Below are positions 8,801 through 18,450 of a DNA stretch of 64,000 bases, piece by piece. Location: contig NZ_AUXV01000017.1 in the NCBI RefSeq assembly GCF_001625575.1, positions 62,001 through 126,000 on the forward strand. Reading direction: 5' to 3'. Within the stretch, counting starts at the first letter, position 1. Each line of letters opens with the position of its first letter. The notes under the pieces are model-generated. The model was not told the origin of the DNA. It ran no database searches and saw only the letters and a list, made by a program, of their open reading frames with translations. The position numbers and the translations under genes are program-made. Source of the stretch: Pseudoalteromonas luteoviolacea S2607. Lineage in GTDB: Bacteria > Pseudomonadota > Gammaproteobacteria > Enterobacterales > Alteromonadaceae.

Positions 8801-9656
8801 TTTTTGCATAGCGGCCAATGGCGCCCTCAAACGCCTCGTCTTCCTGGCGAGGATCGTAGTGTAACGCTGTTAAAAAGCGTGGTGTGGTTGCTAAACGCGC
8901 CATCAACCACCACCAAGCGTATTGCGTAAGGTTTTGTACAGATACACCTAAAATCTCGGCGTAATGGTTCGCCCCTTGCCACACGTCCGCATTGACAGTG
9001 TGTTGTATTTGACTAACGCTGTATTCACCTTCACTAACAGCCCCCATATTATAAGGCAACTGCAATACCGAAGGCACATCACCACTCATGTAGTTTTGCC
9101 AAAAAGCTTGTCCCGCCAACCCTTCATCTTCACTCTGCATCTCTTGCTGCCAAGCAACAAAGTCTGGGAATTGAAGCGCTTCTTCATCATCTGGCTGGCC
9201 ATTAATAATCGCAGCGATGAGCTCAAGCGAAGGTAAATCTACAGCACCCGCAAAGCCACGCAATGCGAGCAGGTTTTGCTCGCCCGTTTGCACGTATGTA
9301 AGCTGTAAGTTACAACCATTTTGCGGTGCCAAATCTACAGGTGACAATAATGCTAGTTGCGCCAGACTTGGGACACCCGATTGAGACCATTCAATGCCAT
9401 CCACGGCAATTTTTGCACTTTCATTAGGCAGTGCACGCAGACCTTTAAAGCCAGCAACGGGTTGATAGTTTGATGCTAAGCTGATGTGAGATTGGACTAA
9501 TTCGTCAGCATAGTGCTGGACACTTTGATGTGACGCTGAGCACGGCACCAGCAACTGTACAAGTGGTAGTGATGCGTTAATATCAGCAGTGAAACACTGC
9601 TGATTGGCCGTCAGTACAACCCCTTGCTGATATTCTTCAATGTATTCAGCGATCAT
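5853..9656 (-). CDS. NRPS terminal module: interface domain - A(Asp) - T - thioesterase
   Basis: 1267 residues. Domains in order: a condensation-like domain (about 1-430), adenylation (about 450-900, core TSGSTGTPKG near 568), carrier (GGHSIS near 950) and thioesterase (about 990-1240, GFSMGG nucleophile elbow near 1077). The N-terminal domain lacks HHxxxDG; the equivalent segment reads RGFAGAVDL. It should therefore be inactive and fits the interface domains that recruit beta-hydroxylases in siderophore NRPSs. The A-domain pocket reads D-L-T-K-I-G-H-V-G, the aspartate code. The preceding protein supplies the missing active C domain and a TauD hydroxylase, so this module should load Asp, have it beta-hydroxylated, and release the product, perhaps as a lactone. 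The ATG at 9656 overlaps the upstream stop by 4 bases (ATGA); a GTG nine bases earlier is less likely. Confidence 0.88.
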   Translation of the reverse strand: MIAEYIEEYQQGVVLTANQQCFTADINASLPLVQLLVPCSASHQSVQHYADELVQSHISLASNYQPVAGFKGLRALPNESAKIAVDGIEWSQSGVPSLAQLALLSPVDLAPQNGCNLQLTYVQTGEQNLLALRGFAGAVDLPSLELIAAIINGQPDDEEALQFPDFVAWQQEMQSEDEGLAGQAFWQNYMSGDVPSVLQLPYNMGAVSEGEYSVSQIQHTVNADVWQGANHYAEILGVSVQNLTQYAWWWLMARLATTPRFLTALHYDPRQEDEAFEGAIGRYAKTLPLIVEYQPEQSLEKWLSDLNEQCESLRQYALSANESQLQTALTSTDYVVPRDELPFDWHTGHGHGLNIVVSQKGVLTLNYIQGSYSAAAVTSLLAQLEQVLRVIATGNTQDKSADISILSDIHKSQLLAINGTELSEQLESVVQRVYGFAQNQPTHTALTDEVGSLSYAVLWQRVEEVAKGLIAAQPASLQPVLLLLPRSTDLIVAMLASMRAGFGFVPLDPSWPQARIDKVLAQFDNAVVIAASTDLGVTLDTLKSGSDATLPALESIASSLAYTIFTSGSTGTPKGVCIGQQQLSAYCHASSEALNLTAQQNFALTATVAADLGYTCLFNALYLGKQLCIANEQQSMDSAAFTAFLQRHQIDCIKIVPSHLQALCDLKALPYFPQKIILGGEACPNTFLRSLQQWAPQSEIYNHYGPSEATVGVMCHRYQVGDGGVAKLSQVFTGTQTYILNQAGQLCSYGEVGELYIAGAQLSEGYLAQPEHPAFSVHDELARRIYATGDLARYMPDNSVMILGRKDDQVKVRGFRIELGEVANSIEQVEGIEHCLVIADKVDGQITLQAYIVANQFAEGALDSEAAAALQVALSHKLPEAMVPSAFMVVALWPRLGNGKVDRKALPSFTTQVAAYEAPQGELEVRLAALFAEVLELEQVSRSVSFFQLGGHSISAIKLVKRWADREAAPLHFDLGVLFQAPSVAQLAKALTSRDAQAITPLNAHKVGNRQVICFHDGLGLTLSYRALAEQLAEQVNLFALVPSQADLEAADFDQLATQYAEKITAQFSGESIELLGFSMGGLLAAKVAVLLEAAGQSVTHLYLADPWIPTVQPRIATQLDAVHEFLTLVVDNGEEAWSNRVDAHFKPLLESAELDADMLKAQLTAFWQAESVQLPLPYSAIDSAQLAATFTKSERLKAQREKGCTLPNLPAGLTTQLWWSNERLASDIASFSSHLSANGAQLSEQQLACNHQQVVSHVQLFKAVAG

Positions 9657-12600
9657 GCTAAACACTCCTGACTGGCTTTCGCCTGCTCTGCATTCGCTGC
9701 AGATAATTGCGCTTGAGATACCATATCACCCATAGCCACTACAATTTTACGCGGCTCTTCATAGGGGTCACGGGCGTGAGCAGCCAGCATGTTGTCCAGC
9801 ATCACCACATCGCCTTTTTGCCAGTCAAATCTCACCGCACAGCGCTCGTATGCTTCACCGATGATCGCCATTTCTTCATAGCTGATCGGCGTCCCATCAC
9901 CAAAGAACACGTTACGTGGTAAATATTCGTGACCAACCATCTCTAGGAGATCATCACGTACACTCGCCTCTAAACAAGACTCATGATGCAGCTGCACTTG
10001 GTTAAAGAACGACTCCTCACCACTCAAGTGGTGCTTAATCACACCATGCGTTTTAGTGCGTGTTTGCAAGCCACCATTGTCCAGCCAACGGAACTCGGTG
10101 TTGCTTGCCGTCAGACGCGCTTCTACTTCAGCTTTGTCGTCGGTTTTATAAAAATCTTGCCAAGCCACATCTAGGTTTGGAATAAAGTTACGCACGTATA
10201 ACAGCTCTTTTTCTTTGATTTTTGCAACGAGCTCTTCTGGCAACTCTTTGAGCATACGGCGGCAATCCACAATTGGCGTCGCGCCCCCTACCTTCGAAGG
10301 CAGTTCACAGAAGAACCATTGCTTGCGTGGCCATTTACCTAAATGCGAGCTTTCATTGTGATAAAGGATCATCTGGCGCTCTGGGTAAGGCGTCGATTTA
10401 TAAGTTTTTTTACCACCTTCTTTTTTCGGTAAGTCGCCATATTGACCATAGAGGCCAGGTTGAATGGCATCAGCAAAAGATTCAAACTCTTGCGGCGACT
10501 GAAGCGCGAAATTTCTAAAAATGATCCCACCGTATTGTTGTAAATAACCGTCTATCACATCGCGGTTATTGCTTGCCCAATTTATTGGGTCAAGATCGGG
10601 GGACGTCGGCTCTACGAGAATTGGAAACTGCTCAGTCTCGGGTAAAAAGTATGTTTTTATCGGCGCAGCAGGTGCCTTTGCACGTTTTTTAAGACCTTTT
10701 TTTAATCCTGAAAATGAATTTCCTCGGGCTGCTTTTTGCATAGTTTTAAATTCCTGAATCATTGGCGAAATTACATTGCGAACAGGCTGTTCGCTCATCT
10801 CTATGAGTTGCAACACGCATTGCTGCCAACGCCCCAACCATTGCTGCATAATCTCTGGGTTATAAAGCTGTTTTCTAAACACCCACTGGCATTGCAACTC
10901 ATCCGCCTCAATGACGAAGAGCGCGCTATCAAATTTACTGCTAATCGCACTTAAACTCTCCACAGGTTCTAGGCTAATTTCGGCCATTGGCCACTGTTGC
11001 TGTGGCGTGTTTTGCATCACAAATAATTGCTGCACCAAGGGCTGAATATTGTTCACGCGAGGTGTATCGACCAACTCAGTGAGAGACTCAAGCCCCAAGG
11101 CTTGATGGGCCATTACCTGCAGTGATAAATCTTGAGTTTGTTTAATAAAATCAAGAACTAAAGATTCGTCATCAAGCTTGCTTCGCTGCGGTAAAACCCG
11201 CACGAAGAAACCAATGAGCGCTTCAAGTGCTGGATTTTCACGACCTGCAAAGTCACTGCCCACAACCACATCTGGCTTGTCATTGATGGCATGCAAGAAC
11301 AAAAAGTACCCAGATAACAACAGTGCATTGAGAGAAAGACGCTGCTCACTGGCAAATGCTTTTAAACGCTTGGTTTGATCTGCATCAAATGACCCCGTTA
11401 CCAAACCGCCTTCATTACTTAATTGTGCTGGGCGGGGATAATGGTTTGGCAAGGCGCTATTTGCCGGGGCGGCCGCGAGATGGTCGCGCCAATAATCACG
11501 TAACAACTGACCGGCTTCTTGGCTTTGCATAGCCTGTTGCCAGTGCGCATAATCAACATAGTCAATCTCTAGTGGCTGCCAATTTGGTGACTGTTGGCCT
11601 GTCAGAGCCTGATAGGCCTTGCCTAAGTCGTCAATTAACACGCCCGTCGACCAACCATCCGATATGATGTGGTGCATACTGACAGACAACAGAAACTCAC
11701 TCGCCGCGAGTTTCACCACCATGGCACGTAGTAGTGGCGCTGACGCTAAATTAAACGGCTGATTTTCGAATTCTGTTTGTAACTTTTGCGTGTGTTCATC
11801 CCGCTGCGTTTGCGCAAGGTGAGATAGGTCATGGCTGGCTAAGTTAAACTCGATGTCATCGGCGACGACCATGCTTGCTTCGCCTAAATGCTCTTCAAAA
11901 CGCATACGCAGTGATGCATGACGAGCAACCACCAGAGAAAATGCCTGCTGTAACAAAGCGATATCCAAGTCACCGCGCAGTGTCACGGCACCTGAAATAT
12001 TAAAGGCATGTTTATCTTGTTCTTGCACCATTTGATCAGACAACCACAAGCTCATCTGCGCTGGGGCAAGATCATAGCTAGGCTGTTTGTCTACTTTCTC
12101 AAGTACAGGGAATACATTGACAGGTGCTGAGGTTAACCGTGCCGATAAAGCCGCCACGGTAGGCGCGTCAAAAATATCTTTCACAGCGCAATTGAGCGTT
12201 AATGACTCACTAATGCGACTTGCCAATTGCAATGCAATGATTGAGTCGCCACCAAGGGCAAAAAAGTCATCTTCACGCCCTATCGGTGAATACTTCAGGA
12301 CCGTTTGCCAGATGTCCGCTAATTGCTGCTCTTGTTCGTCAGCGGGTGCGACAAAGGCTTCACGATGACTGTCTTGTACCTTAGGTAGCGCATGACGGTC
12401 AATCTTACCAGAGTTATTCAGCGGCAATGCCTCGAGCACCACAATCACGCTGGGCACCATATAATTCGGAAGTACTTGCGTTAACTGGGTTTGCAGCGTG
12501 CTACTTGCAATATCACTGCCTGCCACATACGCGACCAAACGTGTGCCGGTTGGTAGTTCTTCAGCGATTACCACGGCCTCAGTGACATTCGATTGGTGAT

Positions 12601-15244
12601 ACAGCTGCGCCTCAATTTCACCCAACTCAATTCTAAAACCACGAATTTTCACTTGGTGATCGGTACGCCCAAGATACTCCAAGTGGCCTTGTACATTATA
12701 TTTCACCAAATCTCCGGTGCGATACAGTCGGCTGCCGTTATCGCAAAAGGGATTTGCCACAAAGCGCTCAGCACTGAGTTCTGGACGATTTAAATAACCT
12801 CGCGCCAGGCCTGCTCCAGCGATGTATAGCTCGCCGGCCACCCCATTTGGTACAGGGTTGAGCGCATCATCCAAGACATAAAACTGGGTAGCGCGAACGG
12901 TTTCCCCGAGATGTATTTGACCATCAACCACACGCTGACAGGACGACCAGATCGTTGTTTCAGTCGGCCCATACATATTCCAAAGCGTCACATCATGGGC
13001 CAGCAGCGACTCGGCAAGCTCTGCTGGCAGCGCTTCGCCACCACACAATCCCAACACGGGACGCTGTATCAGGTTTTCAGCCAATAGTGCCCGCCAACCA
13101 GCTGGGGTTGCTTGAATTAAAGAAACCTCCGCCAATATCGATTCGTTTAAATCACTTTGCTGTTCTGCAACCAGCACCTGTGCGCCCACATAAAGTGGCA
13201 GATGTAATTCAAGGCCAGAGATATCAAATGACAACGAGGTCAGGGCCAGCACTTTATCACTCGATTGCAGAGTGAATTTATTTTGCATCGCGGCTAAAAA
13301 GTTACTGAGATTTTCATGGCTAATCGCCACCCCTTTTGGTTTGCCTGTGGAGCCTGAGGTATAAATCACATACGCCAATTGCGCCCCGTGAATATTCACA
13401 ACAGGCGCAGACTCAGGTTGTGAATCTAGCGCAAGTGTCGCGGTATTAATCGCCACGACCTTGTCTGTCAACGCCACTTGCGTATTGTGCAGCACCAGCA
13501 AAGACGCGCTGTGCTCTAAAATATAGTCAATGCGTGACTGTGGTAACTTAGGATCAACCGGCACATACGTGCCCCCAGCACGCATTACCGCTAACATCGC
13601 CACTAGCATGTCAACGCCTCGGCTAAACATCAGTGCCACGGTTTGCTCTGCCTGTAACCCTTGCGAAATCAAGTAATGCGCTAACTGCGCACTGCGCTTA
13701 TCCAAGTCTCCATAAGTCAGGGAGTGACCATGAGGCTCCATCACCGCACCTTGCTCGGCATGTGTGCTAAAACACTCGGCCAACTTGGTTAGATAATTCT
13801 GCGCGGGTGCCATTGGCTCAATGGGGGCGAGGGGTTGCTGTACAGCCAAGGAGACGTTACCCATTGCTTGTTCTGGTTGCGCTGCCAATTTCTCAGTCAA
13901 CACTAAGAAACTCTCTAGAAGATGGGTTAGTACCTCTGCTTCATAGTGCTTGGGGTCGCCCTCAAACTGAATCAAAATCGAATCGGCTTGCTCGACCACT
14001 TCCAATGAAAGTGGAAACTTGGCCTCGAATTGATCCACAATGATCGGCGTCAACGGCAATGGCATCGGCCCATCGCTACTTGGTTGATACTCTGAGAAAT
14101 TGTACATGGCTTGGAAGTGACTTTGCTCTCCCGTTTGCTGCCACCCCAACTCTCTTGCCAACCATTCGTAAGGCACCAATTGATGATCAATTACAGCCAA
14201 GGTGTGCTGCTGTACAGCGCGTGCTGCCTCTACTAATGAACGCGCCGGTAAAGCCTCATTTTTATACAACTGGGTGTTGACAAAAAAACCGACAATGTCA
14301 CTAATGTCAGGGTGGTTTCTCGCCGCGGTTGGCACCCCTAATAAAAACTGCTGCGCATCGCTAAAGCGCGATAAAACAACTTGGTATAGCGCCATCGTCA
14401 ACGATGATAGCGTCAAGCTGTATTGCTGGCACACGCCGCGCAAAGACTGCGTCATCTTAGTCGATAGCTGCGTTTTTGCCAAAATGGCATAGCGGCCATC
14501 ATCCTCTTGTGTCGCCTTCGGTATATTGAGTTGCTGCGGCTCAAAATTGACGTAGTCACGCCAATAATCGCAGGCCTTTTGACCCATTTCGGCCTCAAGC
14601 GCATCTCGTTGCCATTGGGCATAATCGAGATATCGTAGCGCCGTTGGCGCAATATGTTCACCGAAGTAGGCGCGAGCAAGGTCACGCAAAATCAAATTTG
14701 CCGACCAGCCATCACTGGCGATGTGATGGTTGTCTAAAAGCAGGATCCCACCTTTATCAAATGCTAGCCAAGCGGCACGCATTAGTGGGGCATGAGATAA
14801 GTCAAAAGGCTGGGCAAACCAGTTTTTCACTACATCTGACGATAATGCCTCTACGGCTGACTCTACTTGCTGTGCCTCTGGTAGTGCCAATTCAATAAGT
14901 GGTACTTGCGCATGGTCGACGAGGTACTGAACTGGCGAATTGTCATCGCTAAAACGTGTCGCCAGTGCCTGATGGGTGTGGACTAATACATTTAAGGCCT
15001 GTTGTAGCTTGGCTAAATCCAACGCTGTCTCAATGTAGTAAGCACGGGGCACATTGTAGGAAATAGACTCTGGTGTCAGCTGTTGCTGCAACCATAATCG
15101 CTGCTGCTGAAATGATAGGTGGCCAAAGTTATCCGCATGACGAGGGATCTCGCTGTGTGTTTCTGGTTGCTCAGCAAATAGTTCACCAAGTAAGTCTAGG
15201 TCTAATTCATCGGCCAGTGCGTCAAGAATATCGTCGTTGTTCAT
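9653..15244 (-). CDS. NRPS: C - A(Gly) - T - C - TauD-like Asp beta-hydroxylase
   Basis: 1863 residues. An acidic N-terminus (about 1-35) is followed by an active C domain (HHIASDG near 176), an A domain (TSGSTGKPKG near 633; pocket D-I-L-Q-L-G-M-I-W, a glycine code), a carrier (GGDSII near 996), a second active C domain (HHIISDG near 1191), a basic linker (about 1490-1530) and a non-haem Fe(II)/2-oxoglutarate hydroxylase (about 1530-1850). The hydroxylase shows HNE near 1630 and a distal His plus Arg near 1821 (AAHARDPYEEPRK), as in SyrP-like aspartyl beta-hydroxylases. The Gly module is complete. The second C domain has no A domain of its own and is expected to work with the Asp module of the next gene. 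A hairpin lies in the 68-base gap upstream. The hydroxylase probably acts on carrier-bound Asp; whether it serves both Asp modules is inferred. Confidence 0.9.
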   Translation of the reverse strand: MNNDDILDALADELDLDLLGELFAEQPETHSEIPRHADNFGHLSFQQQRLWLQQQLTPESISYNVPRAYYIETALDLAKLQQALNVLVHTHQALATRFSDDNSPVQYLVDHAQVPLIELALPEAQQVESAVEALSSDVVKNWFAQPFDLSHAPLMRAAWLAFDKGGILLLDNHHIASDGWSANLILRDLARAYFGEHIAPTALRYLDYAQWQRDALEAEMGQKACDYWRDYVNFEPQQLNIPKATQEDDGRYAILAKTQLSTKMTQSLRGVCQQYSLTLSSLTMALYQVVLSRFSDAQQFLLGVPTAARNHPDISDIVGFFVNTQLYKNEALPARSLVEAARAVQQHTLAVIDHQLVPYEWLARELGWQQTGEQSHFQAMYNFSEYQPSSDGPMPLPLTPIIVDQFEAKFPLSLEVVEQADSILIQFEGDPKHYEAEVLTHLLESFLVLTEKLAAQPEQAMGNVSLAVQQPLAPIEPMAPAQNYLTKLAECFSTHAEQGAVMEPHGHSLTYGDLDKRSAQLAHYLISQGLQAEQTVALMFSRGVDMLVAMLAVMRAGGTYVPVDPKLPQSRIDYILEHSASLLVLHNTQVALTDKVVAINTATLALDSQPESAPVVNIHGAQLAYVIYTSGSTGKPKGVAISHENLSNFLAAMQNKFTLQSSDKVLALTSLSFDISGLELHLPLYVGAQVLVAEQQSDLNESILAEVSLIQATPAGWRALLAENLIQRPVLGLCGGEALPAELAESLLAHDVTLWNMYGPTETTIWSSCQRVVDGQIHLGETVRATQFYVLDDALNPVPNGVAGELYIAGAGLARGYLNRPELSAERFVANPFCDNGSRLYRTGDLVKYNVQGHLEYLGRTDHQVKIRGFRIELGEIEAQLYHQSNVTEAVVIAEELPTGTRLVAYVAGSDIASSTLQTQLTQVLPNYMVPSVIVVLEALPLNNSGKIDRHALPKVQDSHREAFVAPADEQEQQLADIWQTVLKYSPIGREDDFFALGGDSIIALQLASRISESLTLNCAVKDIFDAPTVAALSARLTSAPVNVFPVLEKVDKQPSYDLAPAQMSLWLSDQMVQEQDKHAFNISGAVTLRGDLDIALLQQAFSLVVARHASLRMRFEEHLGEASMVVADDIEFNLASHDLSHLAQTQRDEHTQKLQTEFENQPFNLASAPLLRAMVVKLAASEFLLSVSMHHIISDGWSTGVLIDDLGKAYQALTGQQSPNWQPLEIDYVDYAHWQQAMQSQEAGQLLRDYWRDHLAAAPANSALPNHYPRPAQLSNEGGLVTGSFDADQTKRLKAFASEQRLSLNALLLSGYFLFLHAINDKPDVVVGSDFAGRENPALEALIGFFVRVLPQRSKLDDESLVLDFIKQTQDLSLQVMAHQALGLESLTELVDTPRVNNIQPLVQQLFVMQNTPQQQWPMAEISLEPVESLSAISSKFDSALFVIEADELQCQWVFRKQLYNPEIMQQWLGRWQQCVLQLIEMSEQPVRNVISPMIQEFKTMQKAARGNSFSGLKKGLKKRAKAPAAPIKTYFLPETEQFPILVEPTSPDLDPINWASNNRDVIDGYLQQYGGIIFRNFALQSPQEFESFADAIQPGLYGQYGDLPKKEGGKKTYKSTPYPERQMILYHNESSHLGKWPRKQWFFCELPSKVGGATPIVDCRRMLKELPEELVAKIKEKELLYVRNFIPNLDVAWQDFYKTDDKAEVEARLTASNTEFRWLDNGGLQTRTKTHGVIKHHLSGEESFFNQVQLHHESCLEASVRDDLLEMVGHEYLPRNVFFGDGTPISYEEMAIIGEAYERCAVRFDWQKGDVVMLDNMLAAHARDPYEEPRKIVVAMGDMVSQAQLSAANAEQAKASQECLA

Positions 15245-15267
15245 GTGTATCTCTAAAAAAGGGAAAA

Positions 15268-15284
15268 GGGAGTCACAGACTCCC
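15268..15284 (-). terminator. Hairpin within the NRPS operon, possible attenuator
   Basis: Perfect 7-base stem GGGAGTC / GACTCCC with a 3-base loop in the 68-base gap between two synthetase genes. On the minus strand it is followed by TTTTCCCTTTTTT, so it looks like an intrinsic terminator that would reduce read-through into the next gene, 24 bases ahead of its start codon. Confidence 0.55.
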
Positions 15285-15312
15285 TAATGTAAAGATTGAT
15301 TTGATTAAGCGA

Positions 15313-18300
15313 TTAGCTGCTTAAACCCAACTTTTGTTGTAGTGCTTCGCGCTGCTCTGGCGAGAGCGTAGCCAGCTTTAATTGGGTCATGGCGATTTTT
15401 TCTAGCTTTTGCGCATCAGGGTGCTTAACACTCAATGCGGCCGCTAACTTCACGATGGTGGCGTTATCAAAAATAATGCCTGGATCAACATCCATTAACA
15501 GTTGCTTTTTAATCCGTGTTACCCATTTGATAGCGGCTAGAGAGTGGCCGCCTAGGTCGAAGAAGCTGGTATCACAGCTGACTTTTTCAACTTCTAAAAT
15601 ATCGGCCAGCGAGTCTGCTAACCATTTTTCTAGCTGTGAACTTGGCGCCACGTATGCCACGTTTTGCAGCTCATTTGCTTTAGGTAACTGAGTACGATCA
15701 ACTTTGCCATTGGCCAACAGTGGCAGTTGCGTTAGCGCGATGAAAAATTGCGGCACCATGGCTTCAGGTAAATGGTCGCGCAGGTGCGTTTGCAAGTATT
15801 GATTCACGTCACCATCTAGTAGGCCAGATACCTGATTACCTTGATATTCAAACCCAGTTAAATAAGCCACTAATGCAGTTTGGCCACCAAGATTTTGCGC
15901 CATGACATAACATCCTACTGACTCAAGCGTACGGCTTACACTTGCAGCAACTTCATTGGGCTCAACCCTAAAGCCGCGAATTTGTACTTGGTCATCTTTT
16001 CGGCCTGACAAACTGATGGTGCCATCAGGCATATAACGTGCGACATCACCCGTTGGATATAATCTTGGTGCCCATTGGCTATCGCTGACAAACCCTTCGC
16101 TTTGTGCCTTACCTAAGTAGCCACGTGCCAGTTGCGTACCCGCAATGTGCAATTCACCTTGCTCACCAACCGCACACAACGCACCATGCTCATTAAGAAT
16201 ATAAATCGACGAGCCAGCAAAGACTTGGCTTAACTTTGCCACGGTACCTGCAAAGCTCGATAAATCATGATACTGATGAGACAGCACACCGACCGTCGCT
16301 TCGGTCGGTCCGTAATGGTTAAATACTTCCGTAGTTGGACTCAAGCGATGGATTTTTTGCAGTAATGTCGGTGCACTGGCTTCACCACCAAGGATCAGCT
16401 TGTTTGGTAGGACTTTTGGCTCACTCTCTAACAGCGCTTGCAGGTGTGAAGGCACAATCTTAACCACTTCTACGTGCTGCGCACTGACAAATTGGGCAAA
16501 AGCCTGACCTTCCATAACGGCCTGTTCAGGAGCAACCACCAAACTACCGCCATTGTAAAAGGCATTAAATAGACACGTGTTACCAATGTCAGCGGCAACC
16601 GTTGAAGTTAAACCATAACGCTGTTGGCCTAGGTGCATCGCTTCACTTGAGCCAAAGCAGTAATGTGCCAACTGGCTATGTTCGATCACCACTCCCTTTG
16701 GCGTGCCCGTAGAGCCCGATGTGAATAGAACATACGCCACTTGTTGCGCGTTAGGCAGCGCAATTGAGTCCGCGACAGTGAGTTGCTCTGCTGCAGCCAA
16801 CAACTCAACTAAACCTATGCTATGCTCATCACTTTGTGCTGCAATGTGGCGGGTTGCACCAGCAGCTGCAATAATTTGTTGTTGGCGCGAGTGTGGCCAT
16901 ACAGGGTCCACTGGACAATATGCAGCACCAAGACGTTGAATCGCTAGAATCACCAAGACTTGCTCGAAGCTGCGTGGCAGCGCAACCGTAACGATATCGT
17001 TGCTAGCAACGCCCTGCGCTTGCAAAACATTAGCAATACGCAGTAAACGCGCATCCAAAGCGGCATAGTCTAAGCTTTGTTGGCCGTCTGTTAGGGCAAG
17101 TTGTGTTGGCTGAGTCGCAGCAAAGTGTGCAATTTTATCAAACAGTAACGGCACTTCCGTGGCAGCGCGGTTTAACCCCAAGTGACGCTGTTGCTCTTGC
17201 TCTGTGGCAAGCTGTAATTCACCCACTGGCGTATTTAGTTGACTACCCAGTTGCTGTAATAATTGCTGATATTGCGCTAACAAGGTTTGTGCCGCTGCGT
17301 CACTGTAGGCTTGGCTATCATAGCGTAGCGCCAGTTGTGCGCCCGTGTCTTTTAGTACACAAGTTAAATGTAATTCGCTGCTATCGTCCAAGCGTAATAA
17401 TTGGCCATACGACTCGCCATGCCACACCTGCATAATACAGTTCGGCGACCAGTTTAATTCATACTTCTCAGTGCCCTGATAAGCTTCAGCCCATTCAAGG
17501 TGTTGTTCGCATTGAAAAGCAAACTGACTTAGCCACGCAGTCAATGTTTGCGCAGGATCCACTTCAATGGCAATCGGTAAATGTAACTGGTAAACGCCAA
17601 GCGCCCCTTCCAGTTCTTCACTCATTTGTCTAGGGTCGTAACCAAGTGCAGCGCTATAGCCCGCACTTTTACTAATACGCGCGAGTAATAACCACCACAT
17701 CGCATGTAAAATCACTTCACTGTCTAGCTCAAGTTGCTCCGCCAAACCATCAATATTTTGCAGAACTGAATCACTCAGTGGCACCGCACAGCTTTGCTGC
17801 GTGCGCAAATCAGTGGCGGCAGGCGCCTTGTGATAAGGCAATTGAAAGTGGTTATCTAAAGGCTGTAATTTTGCGCTGAATTGCTGCCAATACGCCGCCC
17901 CTTGGGCCGCTTCTGGTGCCTCGTTGACTTCTTCAAGCCAAGCTAAAAAGTCCGGATATTGAATGGCTTCAACGTCGTCTTCCACACCGTTGAGTAATTG
18001 ACCAATATATTCATAAACACTGGCAATATCTAACGCTAATGCATTGGCATGGATCAACAAATACGCCTGCTGCTGACAAACAAAATGGCTGAGTTGAATG
18101 TTTTGTCCATGTGCCGTATCCAGTGTAATAGGGATCAGCTTAGCTTGCTCTGTTGCCACTAAGTCTGCTTGGCTCGTAACCGCTTCACAGATTAGGCTAT
18201 GTTGTGCACTTGGCACCTGACGCGTACTTCTGAAGCCTTCTACTTGTGTGAATGCAAACTGCAATATGAGCTGTTGCTGCGCAATGACCTCAGCACGCTG

Positions 18301-18450
18301 CGTCAGCTCAGCCACTGTTAGGCTGGGTTCGATTGGCACCAAAACACTGTGCACGGCAATGGCGGCATCATCTTGTTTTGATACATGTTGTTTTTGTTGA
18401 ACACTCAGGCCAAGGCCCTGCGGATACGCATCGATATATTCTTGGATCAT
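15313..18450 (-). CDS. NRPS module: interface domain - A(Asp) - T
   Basis: 1045 residues from the chosen ATG. An N-terminal condensation-like domain (about 1-440) lacks HHxxxDG (the segment reads IHANALALDI) and is parallel to the N-terminus of the synthetase at 5853-9656. It is followed by an A domain (TSGSTGTPKG near 579; pocket D-I-T-K-I-G-H-V-G, aspartate) and a carrier (GGHSLA near 967) with a short charged tail. The start is MIQEYIDAYPQG at 18450, preceded by AAGAGA; it aligns with MIAEYIEEYQQG of the sister protein, while longer in-frame extensions begin at TTG without a ribosome site. The active C domain for this module is evidently the last domain of the 4054-residue protein encoded just upstream. 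With its interface domain it should present Asp to the beta-hydroxylase. Confidence 0.88.
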   Translation of the reverse strand: MIQEYIDAYPQGLGLSVQQKQHVSKQDDAAIAVHSVLVPIEPSLTVAELTQRAEVIAQQQLILQFAFTQVEGFRSTRQVPSAQHSLICEAVTSQADLVATEQAKLIPITLDTAHGQNIQLSHFVCQQQAYLLIHANALALDIASVYEYIGQLLNGVEDDVEAIQYPDFLAWLEEVNEAPEAAQGAAYWQQFSAKLQPLDNHFQLPYHKAPAATDLRTQQSCAVPLSDSVLQNIDGLAEQLELDSEVILHAMWWLLLARISKSAGYSAALGYDPRQMSEELEGALGVYQLHLPIAIEVDPAQTLTAWLSQFAFQCEQHLEWAEAYQGTEKYELNWSPNCIMQVWHGESYGQLLRLDDSSELHLTCVLKDTGAQLALRYDSQAYSDAAAQTLLAQYQQLLQQLGSQLNTPVGELQLATEQEQQRHLGLNRAATEVPLLFDKIAHFAATQPTQLALTDGQQSLDYAALDARLLRIANVLQAQGVASNDIVTVALPRSFEQVLVILAIQRLGAAYCPVDPVWPHSRQQQIIAAAGATRHIAAQSDEHSIGLVELLAAAEQLTVADSIALPNAQQVAYVLFTSGSTGTPKGVVIEHSQLAHYCFGSSEAMHLGQQRYGLTSTVAADIGNTCLFNAFYNGGSLVVAPEQAVMEGQAFAQFVSAQHVEVVKIVPSHLQALLESEPKVLPNKLILGGEASAPTLLQKIHRLSPTTEVFNHYGPTEATVGVLSHQYHDLSSFAGTVAKLSQVFAGSSIYILNEHGALCAVGEQGELHIAGTQLARGYLGKAQSEGFVSDSQWAPRLYPTGDVARYMPDGTISLSGRKDDQVQIRGFRVEPNEVAASVSRTLESVGCYVMAQNLGGQTALVAYLTGFEYQGNQVSGLLDGDVNQYLQTHLRDHLPEAMVPQFFIALTQLPLLANGKVDRTQLPKANELQNVAYVAPSSQLEKWLADSLADILEVEKVSCDTSFFDLGGHSLAAIKWVTRIKKQLLMDVDPGIIFDNATIVKLAAALSVKHPDAQKLEKIAMTQLKLATLSPEQREALQQKLGLSS

